Source: Streptomyces sp. NRRL B-24484 (GTDB lineage: Bacteria > Actinomycetota > Actinomycetes > Streptomycetales > Streptomycetaceae). From it: a DNA stretch of 64,000 nt. This document shows positions 49,166 through 57,435 of this stretch, piece by piece. Positions within the stretch are counted from its first letter, which is position 1. The number at the start of each line of letters is the position of its first letter. The notes under the pieces were generated by a model. That model made no database searches, was not told where the DNA came from, and worked only from the letters and a program-made list of their open reading frames with translations. The translations under genes were made by a program, and so were the position numbers. The stretch lies in NCBI RefSeq assembly GCF_000717715.1, contig NZ_JOAI01000023.1, forward strand, positions 142,926-206,925. The letters run 5' to 3'.

Positions 49166-50587
49166 TCAGGTCGAGGCGGTCAGCACCAGCCGCGCGCGCT
49201 CCGTCAACTCCCGTACCCGGCGCTCGTCCTGGTAGGGCTCCAGACGGCGCAGCAGCTCCAGCACGTACTCGCGGCTGCGCTGCGAGGAGATCCGTCCGGC
49301 CACGTCCACCGCGCGCTCCCCGGCGGCCACCGCGGCGTCCAGGTCCCCCGCCTCGGCCTCGGCCATCGCCGACACCACCAGCCGCAGCGCGTGCGAGCGC
49401 ACGTAGCCCTCGGTCGGCCTGGCCAGCGCCTCGCGGGTGAACTGCCGCACCTTGGACGGCATCCCGAGGTCGCGGAAGCACTCCGCGGCGTCCGCGGCCA
49501 GCCGGTCGTAGGTGTAGAAGTCGATCCAGGTCGGGTCGGCGTCGCCGGGCCGGGAGCGGTCCAACGCCCCCTCCGCGGCGACCAGGGCCGTCGCACAGGC
49601 CGCCGCGTTGCCGGCCCTGGCCTGCGCCCGGGCCTCCACCAGGTGGAAGAAGCTCATCGTGCGGGCCGTCGCCAGCCCCCGGTTGCGCTCCAGCGCGGCC
49701 TGCGCGAGGTCCACCGCCTCCTCGGGGAAGTTCCGGTAGACCGCCTGCAGGCTCATCGACGCCAGCACGTACCCGCCGAGCGGCACGTCCCCGGCCGCCC
49801 GGGCCAGGCGCAGCGCCTGGATGTAGTACCGCTGCGCGGCCTCGTGCTGGCCGGTGTCGAAGGCCATCCACCCGGCCAGCCGGGTCAGTTCGGCCGTCGC
49901 GCCGAACAGCGCCCGGCCCACCGCGTCGGTGTACGAGCCGAGCAGCAGCGGGGCCGCCTCCACCCGCAGGCACTCCGGCACCATCGAGGAACGCCAGTCC
50001 CCGCCGCCGTACTTGGAGTCCCAGCGGCGGGCCTCCTGGGCGGCCTCGCGGAGCTTCGCCGCGTCCGAGTGGCCCACCCGGTGGCCGGAGCGGTCCGCCG
50101 CCGCGGCCTCCCGCGCGACCGACCCGTCCGCCGGGGTGATCAGCCACCGGGAGACCGGCGTCGCGTACGCCGAGACCGAGAAGGTGCCGGCCAGGCTGTC
50201 GCTCCACCGGCCGCCGCCGGGGCCTCTGCGCAGGTCCAGGTCGACCCGCCACAGCTCGGTCGCCGAACGGACGGCCTCCGGCACCTCGCGCGGGAACTCC
50301 AGGCCGAGTTCGGGGGTCGGCTGGGTGTCGCCGAGGCCGATCTCCTCCAGCGGCACCGGGCGGCCCAGCTTGCTGCCGAGCGCCGTCGCGATCAGGTGCG
50401 GCACCGGCCGCTGCGGCACCATGCCCTTGGTGACCCACCGCGCCACCGAGGTCTTGTCGTAGCGCAGCGTCAGACCGCGCTGCGCGCCGAGGTCGTTGAC
50501 CCGGCGGGCCAGGCCGGCGTTGCTGATCTGGGCGAGGGACAGGAGTGCGCCGAGCCGTTCGTTCGGCCCTCGTGAACTGGCGGACAT
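49166..50587 (-). CDS. nsdA: NsdA-type XRE/TPR regulator of sporulation and antibiotic production
   Basis: A 473-residue cytoplasmic protein. The N-terminus '[51 protein letters not shown]' is an XRE-like DNA-binding region. It is followed by the conserved '[25 protein letters not shown]' and '[59 protein letters not shown]', then TPR-like repeats to the end. The sequence is a close match, from memory, to NsdA, a negative regulator of sporulation and antibiotic production in Streptomyces. The ATG at 50587 starts [12 protein letters not shown]. It is a single-gene unit ahead of the Y-RNA array. Confidence 0.87.
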   Translation of the reverse strand: MSASSRGPNERLGALLSLAQISNAGLARRVNDLGAQRGLTLRYDKTSVARWVTKGMVPQRPVPHLIATALGSKLGRPVPLEEIGLGDTQPTPELGLEFPREVPEAVRSATELWRVDLDLRRGPGGGRWSDSLAGTFSVSAYATPVSRWLITPADGSVAREAAAADRSGHRVGHSDAAKLREAAQEARRWDSKYGGGDWRSSMVPECLRVEAAPLLLGSYTDAVGRALFGATAELTRLAGWMAFDTGQHEAAQRYYIQALRLARAAGDVPLGGYVLASMSLQAVYRNFPEEAVDLAQAALERNRGLATARTMSFFHLVEARAQARAGNAAACATALVAAEGALDRSRPGDADPTWIDFYTYDRLAADAAECFRDLGMPSKVRQFTREALARPTEGYVRSHALRLVVSAMAEAEAGDLDAAVAAGERAVDVAGRISSQRSREYVLELLRRLEPYQDERRVRELTERARLVLTAST

Positions 50588-51476
50588 GGTGGCGGTGGCA
50601 CCCCCTGGCGAGGTCCTGCGCGGAGGGTGGCGCGCGTATTGCGGCCACCCACTGCACCTAGCGTAGTCGGACGGGTTCCGAGGGTTAAGAGGCCGCATTC
50701 CGGATGGCGCGATCGCGCGCACCAACGGCCTGTCGGCGACGGTCCGTCCGCCCCGCGGCGGAAGAGCCCGCTCCGCCGTGCTCCGGGCCGGACTCCCGTG
50801 CTCCGGTCCCGTGCCGACGTGCGCCCGCCCGTGCCCCCTGCCCGCAGCGGCAGGTGGGCGATTCGCTGGACCCCGTGGATCGGCCCGCCGTCGAGGACCC
50901 GGCGGGCCGGGGGAGACCGCTGCCGCATCCCCGCGGGCAGCGGTGGGTCCGGGAGGGCATGCGGATGCCCTCCCGGGCAGTGCGACGCCTTTCGGCCATT
51001 CGGCGATGTCCATGCCACGAGGCGACAGGGGACGGCCCGGGCCACGGAGGGGGCGGCCCGGTCCCGCCCGCGGGGCACCCCGCCGCTCGGCCGGCCCGTC
51101 CGCCGGCCGAGCCGCACCACCCCGCGGCAGCCGTCCCGTCGTCGCCCCGCTGCCGTCGCCACGTTGTCGTTGCCGCTGGTGCTGCCGCCGCGCCGTCGCC
51201 CGTTGCTCCGCCCGTTGTCGCGCCGCTGACCGGCTCCGACGTGCCCCGGCCGTGCCGCGGGTGCCGCGCCGGCGCGCCGACCGCTCCCCGCCGCGCCCGC
51301 CGAACGCCCCGATGCGCCGACGACGTACCGGGCCGCCGCCGAGGACGCCGCTCATCCGCGTGATCCACTGCTGCAACTCGGGTCACACGCCGCACAACCG
51401 GTGGCACGATGTCTCCTGCGGCGCACCGCCCTTCGGGACACCCCGTGCGCCCGACCCCTCGTCAGGCGGAGGCGCG
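50588..51476. other. 889-base non-coding gap with five perfect hairpins
   Basis: No frame here has a ribosome site, family similarity or codon pattern that I would defend. Five perfect stem-loops occur: 50881-50909 (10 bp, 9-base loop), 50917-50943 (8 bp, 11-base loop), 50949-50976 (12 bp, GCGG loop), 51070-51083 (6 bp, CA loop) and 51085-51112 (11 bp, 6-base loop). The first three are spaced by only five to seven bases. A structured RNA or complex terminator is possible. The promoters of nsdA (leftward) and the asparagine-synthase-like gene (rightward) must lie at the two ends. Confidence 0.5.
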
Positions 51477-53606
51477 ATGCGGTGGCTCACCGGCTGGAGC
51501 GGAGAGCCCCACGGCGCGGGCGACCCCTCCCCGAACGGCGTCCGCCCGCTGGCCGGGACCGTGCTGTGGACCGGCCCCAACCCGCTCTGGGCGGTCGGCG
51601 ACTGGCGGCCCGACGAGATCCGCCTCGTCACCCTCCGCCCCGGCGCCGACCCCGTGGTCACCTCGGGCCCACCCCGCCCCGACCACCCCGAACCCGAGGA
51701 CACCCCCGCCACCACCCGGCTCGCCGTCCTCGGACGCTGCGGCGCCACCGACGCCGAACTCGCCGCCGGCCTGGCCGCCGCCCGCGGCGGCGCCGTCCGC
51801 CACCTCACCGGCTGGCCCGGCAGCTACACCGCCGTCCTGCGCAGCGGCACCCGCTCCACCGTGCTGCTCACCGACCTCGCCGGCGCCCAGCCCGTCTTCC
51901 ACACCCCATGGCGCGGCGGCACCGCCTACGCCACCGCCGCCCTCCCGCTCGCCGACCTGATCGGCGCCCCGGTCGACACCGGCCACCTGGCCGCCCTGCT
52001 CGCCTGCCCCGAGTCCCCCGAGGCGCTCGGCCACGGCACCCCGTACGCCGGAGTGCTGCGGGTGCCGCCCGGCCACAGCCTCGGCATCCGCGGCGGGCGG
52101 CCCTACCTCGCCGGGTACGAGCAGGAGCCCGGACCGGGCCGCCGCGAGGACGCCCCCGCCGTCCGCGAACTCACCCGCGCGCTGCTGGAGGCCGTCCGCT
52201 GCCGGGTCCGCACCACCACCGGCACCTCCGACCCGCACGGCGGTCCGGAGCGGCCCCGGCTCGGCGTCGACCTCTCGTACGGCACCGCCTCCGCGACCGT
52301 CGCGCTGCTCGCCGCCGCCGTCCCGCTCGCGCCGGGCCCCGGCCGCGCACCCGCCCGCACTCCCGCCGCCCCCGCCCGCACCGGCGCCGTCAAGGGCTCC
52401 TGGGCCCGGCGGCCCGCCGCCGAACCCGCCGAGGGGAACGGCGAGGCCCTCACCGCCGTCACCCACGGCGACGAGGACCGGCTCGCCCTCGCCGTCGACG
52501 CACCCCGGCTGCGGCACGTCGTCGTCCCGCCCGGCCTGCCGTACGCAGGGCTCGGCGACGACCCGCTCGCCGGTCCGCTCACCGACGAACCGGGCCCCGC
52601 CCTCACCGCCGCCGCCCGGCTCGCCGCCCGCTTCCGCGCCGGCGGCACCGACCACCTCACCGGCTACGGCGCCCGCCAGGTCCTCGACGGCCACCCCGCC
52701 CGGCTCGCCGACCTCGTCCGCAGCGGACGCACCCGCGAACTCCTCGCCCCCGTCGCCGCGCTGGCCGGCGCCGACCGGGCCACCGCCGGCGCCCTCACCG
52801 GCACCGTCCGCACCCCGGTCACCGTGCTCCGCGCCGCCCACCGGCTCGCCCGCGCCGACTACGCCGACGCCCTCGACGACCTCGCCGTCCGGCTGACCGT
52901 CCGCCACTTCGCCGAACCGGCCGGCACCGCCGGCGCCAGCTCCGCCGCCGACCTCGCCTGGAGCGTCCCCGGCCCGGCCGCCCGCTGGCTCTCCGACGAG
53001 GCGCTCACCACCGTCGCCCAGCGGCTGCGGATCGCCGCCCGCGGCCCCGTCCCGGTCGAACACCCCGGTGCCCGCCGCGCCCGGCTCGCCCTGCACCGGC
53101 ACGCCACCGCCTACCGCACCCTCGTGCAGGCCGCCGAACAGCGCGGCCAGCGCCTGCACGCCCCGTTCCTCGACAACCAGGTCGTCCGGGCCGCCCGCCT
53201 GCTGCCCGACGACACCCGGCTGCAGCCCGGCGCCCGGCCCGCCCTGCTCCGCTCGATCCTCACCGGCGCAGGACGGACGGACCTCCCCGCCGACTGGGGC
53301 CGCACCCCGCGCCCCGACCGCGCCGACGAGGCCCGCGCCGGACTGCGGCTCGCCGCCGACGGCCTCGCCGAGCTCTTCCACCGCCCGCTGCTCGCCGACG
53401 CCGGGCTGATCGACCTGCCCGCCGTCCGGCAGACCTTCGCCTCGGCCGCCGAACCCGGCCGCGACCTGCCGCCCGACACCCTGGCCGGCCTCGCCGACCT
53501 GGTCGCCACCGAACTCTGGCTGCGCCGGGTCGCCGCCCGCCGGCACGGCTCCTGCTGGACGGGTCTGCCGCCGGTCGAACGGAAGGCACTGGCCCGCCCG
53601 GCCTGA
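51477..53606 (+). CDS. Asparagine-synthase-like protein (lasso-cyclase type) with degenerate PP-loop
   Basis: A 709-residue protein with the two-domain layout of asparagine synthase and lasso-peptide macrolactam cyclases. The N-terminal part (1-220) is glutamine-amidotransferase-like ('LPLADLIGAPVDTGHLAALLACPESPEALGHGTPYAGVLRVPPGHSLGI') and lacks the catalytic Cys1. The C-terminal ATP-pyrophosphatase-like domain has LSYGTAS at 266-272 where SGGxDS is required, so Gly and Asp of the PP-loop are lost. Near the end 'LHAPFLDNQVVRAARLLPDD' matches the family. It is probably not an active adenylating enzyme. The ATG at 51477 follows GGCGGAGG. No precursor peptide or protease is nearby. Confidence 0.75.
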   Translation: MRWLTGWSGEPHGAGDPSPNGVRPLAGTVLWTGPNPLWAVGDWRPDEIRLVTLRPGADPVVTSGPPRPDHPEPEDTPATTRLAVLGRCGATDAELAAGLAAARGGAVRHLTGWPGSYTAVLRSGTRSTVLLTDLAGAQPVFHTPWRGGTAYATAALPLADLIGAPVDTGHLAALLACPESPEALGHGTPYAGVLRVPPGHSLGIRGGRPYLAGYEQEPGPGRREDAPAVRELTRALLEAVRCRVRTTTGTSDPHGGPERPRLGVDLSYGTASATVALLAAAVPLAPGPGRAPARTPAAPARTGAVKGSWARRPAAEPAEGNGEALTAVTHGDEDRLALAVDAPRLRHVVVPPGLPYAGLGDDPLAGPLTDEPGPALTAAARLAARFRAGGTDHLTGYGARQVLDGHPARLADLVRSGRTRELLAPVAALAGADRATAGALTGTVRTPVTVLRAAHRLARADYADALDDLAVRLTVRHFAEPAGTAGASSAADLAWSVPGPAARWLSDEALTTVAQRLRIAARGPVPVEHPGARRARLALHRHATAYRTLVQAAEQRGQRLHAPFLDNQVVRAARLLPDDTRLQPGARPALLRSILTGAGRTDLPADWGRTPRPDRADEARAGLRLAADGLAELFHRPLLADAGLIDLPAVRQTFASAAEPGRDLPPDTLAGLADLVATELWLRRVAARRHGSCWTGLPPVERKALARPA

Positions 53607-53744
53607 CCACCGCCGCCCCGCGCGGACGCCACCCCTTCCCGGCGCTGCCCGCTCCGGGACGGTGCGGGCGCGGCGGCGCGCCCCGGCGCGTCCGTCGCAC
53701 CCGTGGGGCGGCTGACCCGGCATCATGACCGGGTGGCTGCCGCG

Positions 53745-54236
53745 ATGGTCCCCCTGCCCGTGCTCGACGAGCCGCCCCCGACGGCCCGGCCCGGGATCCT
53801 CGCGGCCTGCGACGGCTCCGACGGCTCGCTCTGGGCGCTGGACCGGGCGATGACCGAGGCCGAGCTGTTCGGCCTGCCGCTGTACGTGCTGGCCGTCGTC
53901 AACCCCTCGCCCGCCGGCTACCCGCCCGGCATGGTCGAACTCGTCCAGCCGAGCATCGAACTGCTGGCCGGCAGCATGGCGGACGGACTGCGCCGCGCGG
54001 TGGACACCGTGCAGGCCGCCCGGCCGCGGCCGTACGGCGGGGAGCTCTCGCTGTACGTGGTGCTCGGCAGCGTCATCGAGGTCGTGCTCGCCGCAACCGC
54101 GGGCCAGCACACGCTGGTCGTCGGCACCCGCGGCAACGGGGGATTCAGCCGGCTGCTGCTCGGCTCGGTGAGCACCGCGGCCGTCCACCACGCGAACTGC
54201 CCGGTACTGGTGGTGCCCGCCCCGCCGGCGGCCTGA
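53745..54236 (+). CDS. Universal stress protein (UspA family)
   Basis: A 163-residue nucleotide-binding Usp-fold protein. It opens 'GILAACDGSDGSLWALDRAMTEAEL', and the ATP-binding motif 'LVVGTRGNGGFSRLLLGSVSTAAVHHANCPVLVV' (G-2x-G-9x-G-S/T) is complete. The ATG at 53745 is chosen for its distance from GGGTGG; an in-frame GTG at 53733 is equally possible. A single-gene unit. The gap after it (54237-54325) is filled with GGCAGGCAGG/GGTCGGTCGG short repeats. Confidence 0.88.
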   Translation: MVPLPVLDEPPPTARPGILAACDGSDGSLWALDRAMTEAELFGLPLYVLAVVNPSPAGYPPGMVELVQPSIELLAGSMADGLRRAVDTVQAARPRPYGGELSLYVVLGSVIEVVLAATAGQHTLVVGTRGNGGFSRLLLGSVSTAAVHHANCPVLVVPAPPAA

Positions 54237-54325
54237 GCACCCGTACGGGTCCGCGGGCACGCCGGCCCGCCACTGCGTCAGGCGTGCAGGCGTGCAGGCA
54301 AGCAGGCAGGCGGTCGGGCAGGTGG

Positions 54326-54844
54326 TCAGTCGGTCGGCCGGTCCGTCAGCCGGGCGGCCGCGGCGCGCTGCCGGGCGGTGCTGCCGGTCAGGAACCGCGC
54401 GACGACCTCCAGCTCCTCGGTGCTGAACCCCTCGCAGAGCTCCCCGACCTCGCGGCCCCAGTCCTCGAACAGCTCGGCCAGCCGGCCGAGCGCCTCCGGC
54501 CGGTGCTCCACCAGGACGCGGCGCCGGTCGGTCGGGTGCTGCACCCGGCGGACGAAGCCCTTGCGCTCCAGCCGGTCCACCAGGCCGGTCACCGAGGCCG
54601 GCGCCAGCCCGGACCGCTCGGCGAGCTCCTTCGCGGTGAGCGGTCCGCTGCGCTGGAGCAGGTCCAGGGTCTTCGACTCGGTGGCGCCCAGCCCGGCCTT
54701 CTCGGCGATCGCGGAGTGGAACATCACCGTCACCGCGCTCGACTCGCGGCCGACCTCGTAGATCCGGGCCAGCACCACGTCGCGGTCGTGGTCGGCGCCG
54801 GGAGCCGGTTGTGCCGCGGTGGTGGGGCGCTGCTGCTCGGGCAT
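54326..54844 (-). CDS. MarR-family repressor
   Basis: A 172-residue winged-helix repressor. The DNA-binding core is 'LGATESKTLDLLQRSGPLTAKELAERSGLAPASVTGLVDRLERKGFVRRVQHPTDRRRVLVEH' (about residues 52-115), including the wing with Asp-Arg-Arg. It diverges from an MFS pump, with a large palindromic operator region between. Repression of the pump and of itself, released by a phenolic or drug ligand, is the usual arrangement. Confidence 0.92.
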   Translation of the reverse strand: MPEQQRPTTAAQPAPGADHDRDVVLARIYEVGRESSAVTVMFHSAIAEKAGLGATESKTLDLLQRSGPLTAKELAERSGLAPASVTGLVDRLERKGFVRRVQHPTDRRRVLVEHRPEALGRLAELFEDWGREVGELCEGFSTEELEVVARFLTGSTARQRAAAARLTDRPTD

Positions 54845-54880
54845 GGGGCCAGCCTAGCGGAGTCCTTCGACGGGCCGAAT

Positions 54881-54954
54881 ATTTAGTTCTGCCGAACGAA
54901 AGACTTGTGGCGCGCTCGGGCTCTGTGCAAGTCTTTCGTTCGGGTGAACGAAAT
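54881..54954. promoter_or_regulatory. Paired MarR operators between repressor and pump
   Basis: Two 20-bp boxes lie in mirror orientation. The right box TTTCGTTC-GGGT-GAACGAAA (54935-54954) is a perfect palindrome. The left box TTTAGTTC-TGCC-GAACGAAA (54881-54900) has one mismatch. In addition CCGAACGAAAGACTTG (54892-54907) is repeated as its exact inverse at 54928-54943, so the whole region is symmetric around 54917. The boxes lie before each of the two divergent genes. Confidence 0.75.
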
Positions 54955-55017
54955 AACCATCCCGCGCAGCCACCCGCGCCCCGGCCCTGCGCCCCCGACT
55001 CCTGGAGGGCAGGAGAG

Positions 55018-56454
55018 ATGACCGCACTCGCACCCACCGCCGACAGCCCGCCGGCAGTGCCGCACCCCCGTCGCTGGGCCGCCGCGGCCGTGATGACGAC
55101 CGCGGCACTGATGGACCTGCTGGACGTGACCATCGTGAACGTCGCGATCCCGTCCGTCGGCCGGGACCTGCACGCCTCCGAGGCCGACCTGCAGTGGCTG
55201 GTCTCGGCCTACCTGCTGGGCTTCGCCGCCACCCTGGTGGTGGCCGGCCACCTCGGCGACCGGTACGGCCGGAAGACGCTCTTCCTGGCCGGCACCGCCG
55301 CCTTCGGCCTGGCCAGCCTCGCCTGCGGCCTCGCGCAGGGGCCCAGCCAGCTGATCGCCGCCCGCGCCGTGCAGGGCGTGGCCGCCGCCGTGCTGACCCC
55401 GCAGGTGATCGGGTCGTTCCGCACGCTCTTCCACGGCAAGGAGCGCGGCGCCGCCTTCGGCATGTACGGCGCGGTCGCGGGCTTCGCCTCCGGGATCGGC
55501 CTGCTGCTCGGCGGCGTGCTGACGGACGCCGACCTGTTCGGCCTCGGCTGGCGGACGGTCTTCCTGGTGAACGTGCCGATCGCCGTGGTCTGCCTGGCCG
55601 CGGGCGCGGTGCTGGTCCCCGCCGACCGCGAGCGCTCGGCCGCCCGCCCCGACCTGGTGGGCAGCGCCGTCCTGGCGGCCGGGCTGGTCGCGGTGGTGCT
55701 GCCGCTCGTCCAGGGCCGCAGCAACGGCTGGCCGCTCTGGGGCTGGCTCTGCCTGGCCGCGGGCGTCGCCGCCGTGGTGGGGCTCGCCCTGGTCGAGTCC
55801 CGTCGGGGCGGCCGCACGGCGCCGCTGCTGCCCGCCCGGGCGTTCCGGCTGAAGGCGTTCTCGGTGGGCCTGCTGGTGCAGCTGTTGTTCTCGGTCGCCA
55901 TGCAGGGCTTCTTCCTGGCCTTCGCGATCTGGCTGCAGCTCGGCCAGGGCTACACGCCGATGCAGGCGGGCCTGGTCACCGCCGCGTTCTCGGTCGGCGG
56001 CTTCCTCACCGCCCCGGTCGCCGACGGCCTCGCCGTCCGGTACGGGCGGCTGGTGCTGCTGACCGGAGCCGTCCTGATGGCAGGGGGCTGCGCGTGGATC
56101 GGGCACGCGGTCTCCGGTGCGGCCGCCGCGCACACCGGCGCCTGGCCGCTCGTCCCCGGCCTGCTGGTGGCCGGCGCGGGACTCGGCTTCCTGGTCGTCC
56201 CGCTGGTCAACGTGGTGCTGTCGGCCGTTCCCGCGGACACCGCCGGCGGTGCGTCCGGGATCTTCTCCACCGCCCAGCAGTTCGGCGGCGCGCTCGGGGT
56301 CGCCACCCTCGCGACGCTGTTCTTCCAGCACGCCGGCGACGGCCCCGGCCCGGCGATGACGACCGTGCTGCCCTGGGTGGTCGGGGTGTTCGCGGCCGCA
56401 GGCCTGCTCTGCCTCGCCCTGCCGCGGACGGCCCTGGCCTCGCACGACGGCTGA
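55018..56454 (+). CDS. MFS multidrug transporter, DHA2 (14-helix) type
   Basis: A 478-residue proton-coupled efflux pump. The first helix shows 'LMDLLDVTIVNVAIPSVGRDL', motif A is 'AGHLGDRYGRKTLF', and a motif C-like 'YGAVAGFASGIGLLLGGVL' lies in helix 5. Fourteen hydrophobic segments can be counted. It is controlled by the divergent MarR repressor through the operators at 54881-54954. The ATG at 55018 follows AGGAGAG. Confidence 0.92.
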   Translation: MTALAPTADSPPAVPHPRRWAAAAVMTTAALMDLLDVTIVNVAIPSVGRDLHASEADLQWLVSAYLLGFAATLVVAGHLGDRYGRKTLFLAGTAAFGLASLACGLAQGPSQLIAARAVQGVAAAVLTPQVIGSFRTLFHGKERGAAFGMYGAVAGFASGIGLLLGGVLTDADLFGLGWRTVFLVNVPIAVVCLAAGAVLVPADRERSAARPDLVGSAVLAAGLVAVVLPLVQGRSNGWPLWGWLCLAAGVAAVVGLALVESRRGGRTAPLLPARAFRLKAFSVGLLVQLLFSVAMQGFFLAFAIWLQLGQGYTPMQAGLVTAAFSVGGFLTAPVADGLAVRYGRLVLLTGAVLMAGGCAWIGHAVSGAAAAHTGAWPLVPGLLVAGAGLGFLVVPLVNVVLSAVPADTAGGASGIFSTAQQFGGALGVATLATLFFQHAGDGPGPAMTTVLPWVVGVFAAAGLLCLALPRTALASHDG

Positions 56455-56558
56455 CCCGGGGCGTGACCGCGGCCCGCGCGTCGCCGGACGGGAAGGCAGG
56501 GCGGGAACGCAGAGCTGGAGCACCGGTCGGGAACACCGGGCGGGAATGCAGAACGGAC

Positions 56559-56574
56559 GGTTGACCGTTCAACC
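56559..56574. promoter_or_regulatory. Inverted repeat upstream of the DsbA-like gene
   Basis: GGTTGA-CCGT-TCAACC is a perfect 6-bp inverted repeat about 60 bases before the start. GAACGG/CCGTTC (56551-56556 and 56565-56570) overlaps it. It is an operator candidate with no obvious adjacent regulator. Confidence 0.4.
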
Positions 56575-56634
56575 TGGTGGGCGGGCCCCGCGCGCCCGCC
56601 CACCGCCCCACCCCCGAACAGGAGCCGCACCCCC

Positions 56635-57342
56635 ATGAAGGTCGAGATCTACTCCGACATCGCCTGCCCCTGGTGCTACATCGGCAAGCGCCGCTTCGAG
56701 CAGGCGCTGGACCGCTTCCCGGGCAAGGACGGCGTCGAAGTGGTCTACCGGCCCTACCAGCTGGTGCCCGACGCCCCCGAGCAGGCGAGCCCGCACCGCG
56801 CCTGGCTCGCCGAGCGGTACGGCCCGCAGTCCGTCGCCATGGACGCCCGCGTCACCGAGCTCGGTGCCGCCGAGGGCATCACCTACGACTTCGACGCCGC
56901 CCTGCACGCCAACACCTTCCTCGGCCACCGCCTGCTCCACCTCGCCGAGACGGAGTACGGCGCCGCCGTCCAGGCCGACGTCAAGGAACGCCTGCTCAAG
57001 GCGCACTTCACCGACGGCACCGACATCGGCGACCGGACGGCACTCACCGCGATCGCCGTCGCCGCCGGCATGGACGGCGAGCGGGTGGCCGGCTACCTCA
57101 CGGGCGAGGAGGGAGTCGAGGAGGTCCGCGACCAGCTCGACCGGGCCCGCTCGCTCGGCATCACCGCCGTGCCGACCTTCGTCTTCGAGGGCCGCTGGGC
57201 CGTACAGGGCGGCCAGGAGGCGGACACCTTCCTGCGCGTCCTGCAGCAGGTCGCCGAGGAGACCGGCGCCCTCGTCCCCGCACCCGGCACCGGACCCGAC
57301 GACGACGCCGCGGCCTGCGCCGACGGCAGCTGCGCGGTCTGA
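56635..57342 (+). CDS. DsbA-family (FrnE-like) thiol oxidoreductase
   Basis: A 235-residue cytoplasmic thioredoxin-fold protein with helical insertion. The active-site 'SDIACPWCYIGKRRFEQAL' (CPWC at residues 11-14) and the cis-Pro loop 'GITAVPTFVFEGRWAVQGGQEADTFLRVL' are intact. FrnE-type proteins act in polyketide biosynthesis or stress. The C-terminus ends with an acidic stretch and a CADGSC motif, a second Cys pair seen in some relatives. The ATG follows AGGAG. Confidence 0.9.
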   Translation: MKVEIYSDIACPWCYIGKRRFEQALDRFPGKDGVEVVYRPYQLVPDAPEQASPHRAWLAERYGPQSVAMDARVTELGAAEGITYDFDAALHANTFLGHRLLHLAETEYGAAVQADVKERLLKAHFTDGTDIGDRTALTAIAVAAGMDGERVAGYLTGEEGVEEVRDQLDRARSLGITAVPTFVFEGRWAVQGGQEADTFLRVLQQVAEETGALVPAPGTGPDDDAAACADGSCAV

Positions 57343-57435
57343 CCCGGCACCACCGCGACCACCCACGGCGCCCGGCCCTCCCCCGAAGGACGGCCGGGCG
57401 TCCGCATGCCGCCCGTGCCCGCCGCCGGCCGGCCC

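Noticed and set aside
51345..51476. In-frame N-terminal extension or lasso precursor before the asparagine-synthase-like gene
   Set aside because: The extension lacks a ribosome site and has no family similarity; no separate short frame shows a lasso core pattern (Gly1 with Asp/Glu at 8 or 9).
51462..55133. Long leftward open frame opposite the asparagine-synthase-like gene
   Set aside because: Gly/Val/Ala-rich shadow; the sense frame has family motifs and a ribosome site.
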